From assembly GCA_019022495.1 (NCBI GenBank), contig JAFEKR010000008.1, forward strand, positions 1,488,001 through 1,552,000: a stretch of DNA of 64,000 bases. The letters run 5' to 3'. The DNA is from Epichloe hybrida. Lineage: Eukaryota > Ascomycota > Sordariomycetes > Hypocreales > Clavicipitaceae. Made by a program: the position numbers and the translations under genes. Under the pieces are notes generated by a model. It did no database searches. It had not been told where the DNA came from and worked only from the letters and a program-made list of their open reading frames with translations. Shown here piece by piece: positions 54,304-64,000 of this stretch. How positions within the stretch are numbered: the first letter of the stretch is position 1; the number at the start of each line of letters is the position of its first letter.

Positions 54304-57300
54304 CTACATATCCAACGGTGCGAGACCCCTTTCCTTGACAGCACTTTGCACAGCCCGCTTCACCCGCTGTACTGCTCCTCGCCAGGAATCCTGGCCGCGT
54401 CCTGGCCGACCGTCCTGTTCTACTAGCATGTCCAACCACTTGACAATGATGACAACCTTTTCTAGATCTCTCTCGTCCTTGACAACTTTTGACAAGTACT
54501 TTTTCAGAACCGCGAGGTCACCGTCGTGCGGGCCTTCGTCTTGTGTTTCCGTGTGCCACGCATCAATCATGTCTTTTATTTCGCGGGTGGCGGTCACGCC
54601 CGAGCTGGAAAACGCGACTTTTCTAGGCGGCGCGGGAAAGTGTATTTTTCTCTGACCACCCACGCCGGCCATTCTGCCATCCACATCCGGAGTCTGCTGT
54701 CTGCGATGGGGTGCATCCAGCCCTGAGCGAAGGGCCATCCTTTGACGCCGGTGGTCCGCCACCACTTCTTTTCGCACATCTTCGGGAAGCTCAGCTAAGA
54801 ATTCGGCATCGAGCTCTTCTATTCCTTCCATGGCGGCCGGGCTCTCGTCTCGTCTCTTGAACGTGGTCTGTACGACGCCAGCATGGGCATCACGTTGACG
54901 CTGGGCCCTGCCAAACATGCCTCGTATGCCACCCCTTTTCGTGGGTGTTGTTTGCTTTTGCTGTTGCTGTTGAGCAAGAGGATGATGGTGGTCCCTTCTT
55001 GGTGACTGCGGCGGTTCCGGCCGTCGCCCGTAGGATGCGAGGACTTCGGCCTTCACGTCATCTGGCAGAGCGTTGAATACCTCGCGGTCAATTTGTGAAG
55101 GGAACCCTTCCATTGGCGCAGGGCTGCCAGGTCTTGACAAGGGATGGGCAGGACTCGCGCGCGGTCGCTGTTGGCCCATGAGCTTGCTCCTGATGTCGTT
55201 GGGCAATTCAGCAATCACGGCTGGGTCGGGGTTGCTTGGCATGATAAACTGGGTTCCAGACACATTGAGAGGTGTCCTTGCTTTGGCATCGTCTTGGTTG
55301 GCCCTTGACAGTGCCATGGCTGGGTGAACCTTTGCTTTGCGAGGCGTCAAAGGGTCTTCAGCAATGGGGTCGTCACTCAGACCACGACTTCCTGCTTTCT
55401 TTGGCTTCTCAGGACTTTCAAGCTCGTCAATGGCCTCAATACGCACTACCGACTTCCTCGCCGACGATGGGCCTGCGAACGGACCAAAGCTCAACGTACG
55501 CTGACTGCCCTCAGGTTGCCCGGGGTTGGTCTTGATCGGCTCCAATTTGGTCATTTGCACGCCTAGACCACGCAGATCACCGGGACTAAACTTGAATGAC
55601 CGTAATATCGATACTGCTTCCTTCCCAATCGTTTCGTAGTTGTGTGTGGCTACTCCAAATGTGGCACTCTTGTTGAAAGTATCACACTTGCCGTGCCCTA
55701 GGTGTTTCGCTGGATCCAGCGGCGCATCTAACGACCGCCTCATGATTTTCATGGTCAAGTGGTTGCCCCGAACCTGTTCGTTGATAAGTCGCTTCTCCAG
55801 TTCTTTGCAGAGGTTGTACACGAATTCTTCTGCCTCCGGCTGGCTTATGAAGCGAATCCCCCAGTTCACTTCGGCAGACACAGATTTCCTCGGCGGTTGC
55901 TCCCCAACTTCAACTCGATCGATGCCCCGAGCATAGTCGCTCAGTCTCTCGCCCGTCTTGGGGCCAAGTGTGTTTGCAAGTTGTTCCTTTGAAATCTCCC
56001 GAATATCTTTCACAAACTTGATGCCCATTTCCTCCAGTTTGCCGCCTATGCTATGGGCAACACCAGGGAGCTGCTCAACCGTCAATTCGCCTATAACATC
56101 CAGCACATCTTCTGGTTTCAACTGAAATTGCCCAGCAGGCTTAGCTTTTCGAAGTGCTACTTTGGCTTGAAGAACATTTCCGCCAATGCCCACAGACACA
56201 TCGCAACCCGTCTTGGTTTTAATGGTATGTCTGAGCCCAAACGCGATCTCGTCGGCCTTTTGCTGCTCTCTCCGGACCCTGCCTTCGTCAATGCCGACAC
56301 CTTGCGAGCCCGAAGCAGAAAGAATTATCGACGTTGCATCGATCAATGCTTCGTCAATACTGACACTCTGAACCACTCCTTCCACTGACAAGATCGACTC
56401 GTAAAACAACCGACTAGCTTCTTCGTAGGCTGGAAAGTCGTAAGGCAGAACTTTCAAGTCAGGACACAGCTCTGTCGCCCGTTTCATCCACATCCCGTTC
56501 TTAACGCCAAATTCGCGAGCAGGATAGTTGCAGCTTGCTATCTCTGAACCAGGACCGGCGCTATGCGCCACAACAGTTGGCTTATCAACGTACTGCGGGT
56601 TTTTCTTCAGTGAAACAGCGCAGAAGAAACTGTCAAAGTCGACGTGCATGATGTATCGCCTCGCTCCTTGCTTCTTCCTGAGTTTGTTCTGTGACAAGCC
56701 CTTTTCTGCTGCCAAGCGCTGCATCGAAGACTTCAAGTTTGCTTTCCAAGTGGAAAGATGGTGCAGCCGGCTTTCTGAATAGAACTGTTGGAGAAATTCG
56801 GGGTTGGCCGTGGACGACTTTCGTAAACGTGGGTCTGACAAGAGCCAAGCGTTGTGCTCCTCCGACGTTACATTCCTGGTAGACTCCGTGAGTGGACGAG
56901 TGCTATTGGGATCGACTGGTGGTTGCTCGGGGGGAGACGTATTTTTGGACGCCTTCTCACGATCAGCAGACCCCCTCGAGTGTGGACTAAGAGAAGCTTC
57001 TTTTGACTCGGATGCGCCAGATACTGAAGTGACGCTCGTTGGAGTCTGTTGACTGGTCGCACCGCGGAAAGTCGGCGTTTTAGTCGGCGTTTGTGCCTTT
57101 TCTGCCAATTCAGACCATTGCTGACTGGAAAGTGCGCTCCCTGTCCTGAACTGGCTGGTATAAAAGCCACTATCGGTTTGCTCTTTATACCCACGTTTGG
57201 GCTCGGCAACAGCTTGCGAAAGTCCCGTTTCACCGCTGAATTTCAAGACTTTCTGCCTCGGCCCTTCATCCAACAGCTTGCGAAAGTCCCGTTTCACCGC

Positions 57301-57835
57301 TGAATTTCAAGACTTTCTGCCTCGGCCCTTCATCCAGCACACGATAATCGCCCCACGGAAGCAATTTGCCAGCTGCGACAGAGTCTACAATCCAAGCCGG
57401 TTTGACGATACGATAGCGATTAAATTCAACGGATTTTTTGGGCGGTAGAGTGGAAGCAATGATATGAGTAGCCATTGTTTTGGAATCCAGGTATTGAAGG
57501 AAACCACCGCCATGTTGCACTATTTCGCGATGAAGTCTGAGCTAATCGTGAGTACACAATTTTTCAGAGATACCCTGGAACGCAACTTACACATGAAGCG
57601 GAGGCTGAGTGTAGCCAGTGATATGAGCAACTATGCCCTTGAAGATTTGAGGCTTGCCAGAAGCAGCACGCATATCGGCATCAAGGTTCTGGAGTTTGAT
57701 CTTTTTGCGCCGGAAGTAGTCTCCGAAGCCGCCAAAGGCGCTACCCTCGTACTCTTCCCCATCCTCATCTTCAAATTGGTGCCCTTCGATTCTCTTTCGC
57801 ACTTGAGACGAGTTCTTGTCTAGGACACTGCCCAT
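54304..57835 (-). CDS. REV1: Translesion DNA polymerase Rev1, frame disrupted by a 64-bp tandem duplication
   Basis: Exon 1 is 57835-57591 and exon 2 starts at 57536, after a 54-bp GTAAGT...CTCAG intron (phase 2). A BRCT domain spans about residues 60-150 (IFKGIVAHITGYTQPPLHV, RIVKPAWIVDSV, GKLLPWGDYRVL). Downstream, in another frame, come the Y-family polymerase domain (MHVDFDSFFCAVSL, SIDEALIDAT, SVGIGGNVLQAK), the PAD, three UBM-like segments with Leu-Pro cores (AELPNDIRSKL, NALPDDVKAEVL, AELPEDVRKEVV) and the C-terminal Pol-zeta/Y-polymerase binding domain. The perfect duplication 57207-57270/57271-57334 shifts the frame: as written the protein stops at about residue 171, after the BRCT. 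Without one copy it would be 1137 aa, normal for Rev1. Recent mutation or assembly error are both possible. Confidence 0.9.
57207..57334 (+). repeat. Perfect 64-bp tandem duplication inside REV1
   Basis: Two identical 64-bp copies, 57207-57270 and 57271-57334, lie directly next to each other. As 64 is not a multiple of three, the second copy shifts the REV1 frame and creates a TGA at 57268-57266. Confidence 0.97.
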
Positions 57836-58360
57836 CGCGAAAGATTGTTCAGGTTGCGATCACGTCGAGTGTCGCGTGTCGTTGAAGGCAACAGAATAAT
57901 GTCACTCAAAGCACACGCCAGGTTTGGTCTGACAAGACCCGCAGTGTGCGACATGACATTGTGCGACTCAGCTTGAATGCATGGAGAAACAATTGCCAGG
58001 GCTATTATCCAAAAAAAAAAGGGACGAAGAAGAAGGCCGTGAATAAACGTTGCTCCGGATGCTGAAGAGTGGCGTGGTCGGATGTGACTTAACGACGAAC
58101 CGCTGAGAGTGCGAGAGACCGTGTAAAGTGGAGAACAAGAACGCGTCTTTCCACTTTACACGTCATCCCGTGACCGAGGTTCCACGCAGACTTTTAGATT
58201 CTCAACGCGAAACCCCTTGCCGACATTTTGTTGGCTTCTCCACCACATGTACTTGCTGTATTGGAGCAAGTGCATGTCTGCGCGATTTCGACGTCTAGAG
58301 CCGCGCGGAACCGTTCATCCCTATGATCGGGCTGAGTGAACGCTGCTTTCGAGCGCCATC
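57836..58360. other. Divergent promoter, REV1 and RED-like gene
   Basis: A 525-bp spacer between outward-facing genes. It includes an A-run near 58011. No gene was seen. Confidence 0.55.
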
Positions 58361-59956
58361 ATGAACAACGAGCAATTTCGCAAGCTGATGCTTGCTAACT
58401 CGGCATTCTCCAAATCTAAAGATGGCCCATCGCCCCCGAGCGCAAAGCCTGTCACCGGCAGCGCACTTGGGTCTCGACAACGATCGAGCATACCCATGAC
58501 GCCGCGGTCCGTAGCAGGAGGACAGACCGATTTCGCTCGACAACTTGCTGAGCGCGATCAGTCGGGCCGACCGACCAAGAGATTCAAGACGTCCGCCCCC
58601 AAAGGCGTCAGGCTGGGCGAAGGTTATGTTGATCGATCACAAACTCGCGAAGAGATTCAAGAGGACGACAGAGAGGACAGATTAAAAGCACTGGAGGAGT
58701 CATACAGAAAAGAAGAAATCGACAAGGACACTTACGAAAACTTACGGTTTCAGATTGCTGGTGGTGATCTGGAGAGCACGCATTTGGTCAAGGGGCTTGA
58801 TTTCAAGCTTCTAGAGAGGATACGGAGAGGCGAAGATGTCCGCAGCAAGGAATTGGCCAACACAGCAAAGGAGTCGTCAGAGGAACAAGCCGACACAGAA
58901 GAGGTCGATGACGAGTTCGACGAACTGGAGTCAAAGGAAGTCCAAGCGCTGGGAAAGGAAGGGACACGGAAGAAAAAAGGCCAACTCTCTACAGTCATGA
59001 CGGGGAAAAAGAGAACGAGGGATCAAATCTTGGCAGATCTGAAGGCAGCCCGAGCGGCAGCCAAGGAAGCAGCCGAACCCGCCTTGGGCGATCGATTTCG
59101 AAAAATTGGCACGACGCAAAAACTCGGCACACGTATTGAGAGGGACAGGAAGGGCCGAGAGGTGCTCATCATTGTTGATGCAGACGGACACGAAAAGCGG
59201 AAAGTCAGAAAGCTCAAGCCGGGAGAGAAGGAGGAGGAGGAGGAGGAGACCAAGAATGATTTACCGATGCCCGACAAGAACGCCAAGCCGTTGGGGATGG
59301 AGGTTCCTGAGCAGTTCAGGAAAGTCGAAGAACCCGCCGTGGAGGAAGACGATGGGGATGTGGATATTTTCGGCGATGTTGGAGATGATTACGACCCTTT
59401 GGCTGGCCTGGACGATTCAGGGTCAGACTCAGAAGACGATTCAGAGAAGAAGCCTCAAGCGGACAAAGAGGTGTCAAATGGCAAATCAAGTGCATCTACG
59501 GATATGCCACCGCCACCAAAGCCACAAGGCAGCTCGAGAAATTACTTTAAAGATTCAAAGACAGGACTTTTATCGGAAGAGGCAGCTCGCGGACCGGCCA
59601 TGTCGGATCCTGCCATTATGGCCGCGATAAAGAAGGCAGCGACATTGCGACGCATTGAGAGCGAGGACGATGAGGAGGCTCGGCGGAATGACAAGGAGGC
59701 CGAGGAGCGGAGAGACAGGCTATTGCAAATGGCGGCGAGAGATGATGATGACCTAGACATGGGCTTTGGTACAAGCAGGTTCGAGGACGAGGAGGACTTT
59801 GAAGACCATAAGCTCGCAGCGTGGGGAGGTGAGGGCGGCCAAGGAGGGGATCGAGGCGGGAAACCACAGAGGAAGAGGGGACCCAAGAAGCGAAAGGGCG
59901 ATGCGAATAACGCAGCCGACGTGTTGCGCGTCATGGAGCAGCGAAAGAAGTCATGA
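58361..59956 (+). CDS. RED/IK family spliceosomal protein
   Basis: A single exon of 531 aa. The start MNNEQFRKLMLANSAFSKS and the conserved block FQIAGGDLESTHLVKGLDFKLLERIR match the RED N-terminal domain (human IK/RED, fission yeast Smu2-type partner). That domain ties the factor to Smu1 in the spliceosomal B complex. The rest is charged: an Ala/Lys helix (ILADLKAARAAAKEAAEPALGDRFRKIG), an acidic middle with a DVDIFGDVGDDYDPL motif as in RED proteins, and a basic C-terminus (GKPQRKRGPKKRKGD). Length suits fungal members. It is the fourth splicing-linked gene of this window. No intron is needed. Confidence 0.85.
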   Translation: MNNEQFRKLMLANSAFSKSKDGPSPPSAKPVTGSALGSRQRSSIPMTPRSVAGGQTDFARQLAERDQSGRPTKRFKTSAPKGVRLGEGYVDRSQTREEIQEDDREDRLKALEESYRKEEIDKDTYENLRFQIAGGDLESTHLVKGLDFKLLERIRRGEDVRSKELANTAKESSEEQADTEEVDDEFDELESKEVQALGKEGTRKKKGQLSTVMTGKKRTRDQILADLKAARAAAKEAAEPALGDRFRKIGTTQKLGTRIERDRKGREVLIIVDADGHEKRKVRKLKPGEKEEEEEETKNDLPMPDKNAKPLGMEVPEQFRKVEEPAVEEDDGDVDIFGDVGDDYDPLAGLDDSGSDSEDDSEKKPQADKEVSNGKSSASTDMPPPPKPQGSSRNYFKDSKTGLLSEEAARGPAMSDPAIMAAIKKAATLRRIESEDDEEARRNDKEAEERRDRLLQMAARDDDDLDMGFGTSRFEDEEDFEDHKLAAWGGEGGQGGDRGGKPQRKRGPKKRKGDANNAADVLRVMEQRKKS

Positions 59957-60257
59957 CACATGTAGTCTTTCATGGGAATTGGTCCTTGTGCAATCTCTAC
60001 GAGTAAATTTATCGGAGAGAGCTGGCAGTAATCCGTACAGGTACAGTGTAGTGGGCGTAGTCCGCACGGAGTATCCGCACGGAGTACTCCGTAGTACTCC
60101 GTAGCAACCAGCATATCCAAAGTCCGCCATCCACATCGACAAATCAGGATCCCGCGCCAGGCCGGGGTCAAGGCAAGTCAAGGCAACAAGCGACGCAACC
60201 TCCAGACCTTGACGCCCCAAAACCCCAGACCGCAAGACGAGCTTTGTCTTGGTCAAG
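59957..60257. other. Intergenic region with paired TACTCCGTA copies
   Basis: About 300 bp between tandem plus-strand genes. It contains an inverted-repeat-like cluster at 60061-60103 with two TACTCCGTA copies (60085-60093, 60095-60103) and CACGGAGTA near-complements. No gene was seen. Confidence 0.6.
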
Positions 60258-61692
60258 ATGAACGGCGTCAATGGACGTGCGTCTCCCGTTCCCGTTCCCG
60301 TTCCCGTTCCCGTTTGGCTGGACTGTGACCCAGGCCATGATGTAGGTGTAACCTTACGCCTGTCCGTTGCCGCGTTGCGTTTACGATCTGACATTGACTT
60401 TTGCAGGATGCATTTGCTATGCTCTTGGCCGCCCATCACCCCGGGATCAAGCTGCTCGGCATCTCTACCGTCTTTGGCAATGCCTCATTAGAGTGAGACG
60501 GCACCGCAAAAACCATCAACCCGATTCATTCACACAATGTACGAGGGAAAAAAGAAGCATTCTGATATGTACCCAAAAAAATAGCCACACAACCCGCAAT
60601 GCCGCCTCTGTGCTGACGGCCATCGGCAAGCACAACGACATCCCGCTCTACCGCGGATCTCCCAAAGCCTTGGAACGTCCTGCCGTCCACGCCCCCGATG
60701 TGCACGGCGAATCCGGCCTCGACGGCACCGACCTGCTCCCCCAGCCGCAATGTGAAGCTCTCGCCAAGCCGGCCATCGAGGCCATGTACGAGGCCATCAT
60801 GGCCCAGCCCGCAGGCACAGCCTGGGTCGTCGCCACGGGCGCTCTCACCAACGTGGGTGCCGTGTTGCGCCGGTACCCCGACATTACTGCCCACATCAAG
60901 GGAATCAGTCTAATGGGCGGCTCCTTTGGCGGCGGCTTCTCCGACGCCGTCATGGGCATGGTGGACAACAAGGAGCGCATCGGGAACATCACCGCCTGGG
61001 CCGAGTTCAACATCCTCGTCGACCCCGAAGCCGCCGCCGAGGTGTTCCACAACAAACAAGTCGCCAAGAAGACGACCGTCGTGCCGCTCGACCTGAGCCA
61101 CCAGGTCCTGGCGACAGACGAGGTGCGCAAGCTCTTGTTGTACGGCCAGGGCGGGATACAAGAGGGACAAGGGAAGACGACGCTGAGGAGGATGCTCGTC
61201 GAGCTGCTGTACTTTTTCGCCAAGACCTATGCGTATGTTTTTGTTTTTATTTTTGTTTATTTTTATTTCAAAATCTCTCTCCCCTGACTCACCTAATTCA
61301 TCCCTCCCTTACTGACTAATACTCATTCACGCAGCGACATCTTTGGCATCACCGCCGGCCCACCGTTGCATGACCCCATCGCCGTGGCAGCCGTGCTCAT
61401 CGGCACAAGCGACGAAATCCCGTTCCACGAATGGGACTTGGCCAAGAGCGCCTCGCCCCAACACCAAGAGCGCTTCCAGGTAACCGTCGTCACCGAGGGC
61501 ACTTTTGAACAGGCCAAGGATGGACAAGCACAGACTGGTCGTACCATGGCCACTGTCTTGCCGCCGGGGGAGGAAGGCGTCCGGATACCACGGGGCATAG
61601 ATGTCGCCAGGTTCTGGCGAGTCATAGAGGAGTGCATCACTCGGGCAGACGAGAGGAACAAGGCGTTGGGGGAAAGGACACTGGTAAACTAG
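60258..61692 (+). CDS. URH1: Inosine-uridine preferring nucleoside hydrolase
   Basis: Four exons: 60258-60341, 60407-60492, 60585-61232 and 61335-61692, with phases 0, 2 and 2; 391 aa. Splicing assembles the calcium-binding signature WLDCDPGHDDAF (Asp22, 24, 28, 29) with the join inside the motif. Other hallmarks are GISTVFGNAS, HGESGLDGTDLLP, WVVATGALTNVG, MGGSFGGG, AEFNILVDPEAA and the final Ca ligand Asp in ITAGPPLHDPIAVA. The enzyme splits ribonucleosides to base and ribose in pyrimidine and nicotinamide riboside salvage. A Pro-Val dipeptide run near the start is encoded by a CGTTCC microsatellite. The whole active-site set looks intact. Confidence 0.93.
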
Positions 61693-62010
61693 TGTCAATG
61701 ATGAAATTGAACAGGTAAAAAAAAAAGTGTTTAGAAAAGTGTAGAAAATTCATTCTATCATGATGATCCTTGTAGAATTAACAGTTGACAAAAGAATCAA
61801 GAGGCCGCTTGTTTCAAAAACCACTCTCCAGGGGGTATGTATTTTCTGGCCCGAAAATGAATGAAGAAAATGAAAACAACCTTGCCATGGGCTCGCTACT
61901 CAATATGACCTGGACAGTTTGAATAAACTGTGAAAGAAAAAAGAAAAAAGAAAAAAGTTCCTGTTCAAAGAGAACAATTCACACGGCACAGCCGTGCTCA
62001 ATGCCCATCA
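61693..62010. other. Convergent 3' region between the nucleoside hydrolase and TPC1
   Basis: No gene was seen. It includes an AAAAAAG-type repeat near 61935-61956. Confidence 0.5.
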
Positions 62011-63088
62011 TCACAACCTCGCCTCTTTTGCATCCCAACCCATCAGCACCTTGAGGCTCCGCTCATACGCCCATACCGTTACCGCACCAGCCGGCGCAGA
62101 TTTTATCAGACTGATCGGCAGGCCCTTGTACAAGCCGCGGATCCCTTCCGCCCGCACAATCGACGAGATGGCGCGCAGAGTACTCGAATACTCGGGTATA
62201 TCGCTGTACACGTATCTGCCTCTCGTGGGACCCTGCACCTGGATTCGCTTCCGCACGAGATCCAGAGGAAACACAATAGTCTTGGCAATGACGCTGCCTG
62301 CCACGCCGGCTGTGGCATCGCCGCCCCCCCACGGCATGTTCAGTCCCGCGAGCCGCACCCTCAGTCCCTCGTACGCGACGAAGAATATCCCCATCAGGGG
62401 CACGATCTGGGCCAGCCCGGGCCCGATGCCGCGAAAGAAGCCCCGGAGGCCCTCGTCACGCTTGATGTCCAGGACGGCGCGCCGCAGGGATGCGTAGATC
62501 CTCGTGCGGCCCTGCGCGGCGAACCTCGTCCTCAGCAGATCAAGCGGATACGTAATCGTCGTGGCGAGCGCCCCGGAAGACGCGCCCGCGAGGAAGCTCT
62601 CCGCTGTGTCGGGCAGCCTCGTCGGCAGGCCCGTCTGCAGGAAGAGCGTCGTGGCGCGGTACGCGCTGAACTGTATGGCGGCGTAGCAGACGTACAGGAG
62701 CTCGGCCGGCACGTTCCCCTTCCACAGCGCCGTGAGGCCCTCGTGCTTGAGGATGTGCTTTACCGTTGCGACGGTTCCGCGGAGGGGGACGGGCGCGGAT
62801 GGCGAGTGTGGTTGGAGTTGGAGGCGGATCTTGACCACGTCGAGGGGGGAGACGACGAATCTGGATGGAGGGTCGGGGTTAGAAGAGCATGTCAGCCTTT
62901 TTCTTATATTCGTCCCTCCTAAATGAAACTACTTGGGAACTTTGCCCTTCCCGCTCCTCGGAAAACACGCTAGATATGGAAGGGTTTCACTCTTACCGAG
63001 AGACTAGACCTGCTATGGCGCCCGCGGAAACAACCTGGAGCCTCGTGCCCTCGTCCTTTAGACGGTTTGCCCCTGTACTGCTTGGCAC
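62011..63088 (-). CDS. TPC1: Mitochondrial thiamine pyrophosphate carrier, Tpc1 type; no ATG at the expected start
   Basis: Exon 1 (to 62997) and exon 2 (62860-62011) join in phase 2 across a 136-bp intron. From a GTG at 63088 the product is 313 aa, the usual Tpc1 length. Three carrier repeats show [20 protein letters not shown] and [10 protein letters not shown], with six helices. The start region [24 protein letters not shown] and the [18 protein letters not shown] segment fit Tpc1, which exchanges cytosolic thiamine pyrophosphate for matrix nucleotides. The frame is open far upstream but has no ATG. The codon where family members begin, about ten residues before LKDEG, is GTG (63088-63086). 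Options: a start-codon mutation, a sequencing error, or an unseen upstream exon. Confidence 0.82.
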
Positions 63089-64000
63089 GCGGCCTTGTCG
63101 AGGCGCGGCCTCGCTTGCGCATGCCAAGGTGGCCAGCTTGTCGGCTGGAGGGCTGGATACCAGGACTCCCTGCGGAAGATGATGTTTCCGAGGAGCGGAT
63201 GTACCGCTTCGGACGATGGAGGAATCCGCTAATCGTCTGTATGTGACGAGGCCAGCATTCGAGCTGAAATATCGCGTCGTCTCGTCGTTTTTGCTCGCCG
63301 GAGCGGGCTATGGCGATACTCCTTCTGGGTTCCCGAGGAGCCTGTATTCAATTCGGAGCCGATTGGAAGTGTGGGGTGAAGAGACTGATTTTGTTCACGT
63401 CGTAGACTGCTTTATTTATTTGGTGTTTTTTTTTTTGCAAAGATAATGGCTGGGATGCAATAGTCTATGCAGGTCGTCAAGATGTCATAATCAAACATTT
63501 GTTTAATGTGCGGCCGTGTTGTGTTGTGTCTGACTTGGTTATCTGGACGTGTTCATGGTGTGGAATGGACGAAAGAAAATGTTAGGCAAGTGACATTCCT
63601 GGTCTTGCGGCCCGTCGCCTATTGGCGGAGGTGGGGACGGTTTCCCATTGAATGGCGGGGGGCCATGTTGTTTGAGTGGAAGCTGGCACCTGCGGGCGGC
63701 TGGCAACGACTTGGCGATAAATATCTGTGTGAGAAACATTCATCATGAAGCACCAGACTTGTACCATGTCATGTGTTCAAAGTGGCGCAAAATCGACATT
63801 CAGTTCTTCGATGTTTCCTCCGCCTTCATTCTTCATTCTTCATTTCCGTTAATCCGCACAACACCCCTCCAATCCTCTGCAGTGGCGCTTCGCTGATGAA
63901 TTTGCCTCGTGCCGTAAGCGACTATACGCGGTAGACCCTAGGCACTCGGATTCATCAAATGTAGTCGATCCCGTCCCCGTTCTCCGTGGGCTTGGATTTT
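63089..64000. other. Upstream region of TPC1 to the window end
   Basis: No recognisable gene. A frame continuous with TPC1 extends upstream without ATG until a stop near 63310. It contains a T-run near 63426. The last part holds short repeats such as CATTCTTCATT near 63828. Confidence 0.5.

Noticed and set aside
57207..57334. Explaining the REV1 frameshift by an intron within the duplicated segment
   Set aside because: No GT...AG pair of the right length and phase occurs inside the duplicated sequence.

Overview
The window is nuclear DNA of a filamentous ascomycete, most likely a Sordariomycete and probably Hypocreales. Support: short GT-AG introns with CTAAC/CTGAC-like branch sites, and fungal-only or fungal-type families (PalF/Rim8 arrestin, DUF3405, DUF3712, HsbA-like wall protein, WSC protein, ARG-13, Shr3, cytochrome b2-type dehydrogenase). 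I see no transposon, rRNA, CRISPR or convincing tRNA. The species call is inference.

Layout. 0.5-5.1 kb: one long minus-strand gene with a C-terminal methyltransferase domain. 5.1-10.8 kb: a long stretch with no recognisable gene. 10.8-19.8 kb: SAP-domain Tho1-like protein, HsbA-like protein, the p24 receptor Emp24, a DUF3405 type II membrane protein, and a homologue of fungal luciferase. 20-31.2 kb: CUS2, the proteasome receptor RPN13, a small predicted lipid-anchored protein, the PRP5 helicase and an HCNGP/SAP30BP-like factor. 31.9-44.4 kb: DUF3712 membrane protein, cytochrome b2-like dehydrogenase, the J-protein JAC1, PalF, and an Mss116-like DEAD-box helicase. 45-63.1 kb: CDC6, TspO/MBR, the ornithine carrier ARG-13, SHR3, a GPI-anchored WSC protein, REV1, a RED family protein, a nucleoside hydrolase, and a TPC1-like carrier.

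Functional links. Four genes belong to pre-mRNA splicing (CUS2, PRP5, HCNGP-like, RED). In yeast, Prp5 acts on U2 snRNP by displacing Cus2, so two partners lie within about 10 kb here. JAC1, ARG-13, TPC1 and possibly the Mss116-like protein are mitochondrial. The rest is ordinary mixed housekeeping content, not a biosynthetic cluster.

Most notable. Several genes in the 45-63 kb part look damaged as sequenced. CDC6 lacks its Walker A segment and carries a frameshift. REV1 is frameshifted by a perfect 64-bp tandem duplication. TspO breaks down in its 3' half. TPC1 has GTG where the start ATG is expected. Real decay and assembly error cannot be told apart from this sequence alone. Also notable are a luciferase-family protein with no caffeic-acid-cycle partners nearby, and a 9-mer (TACTCCGTA) found eight times, always between genes and always in one orientation. 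Exon boundaries were worked out by hand from splice signals, reading phase and family similarity.
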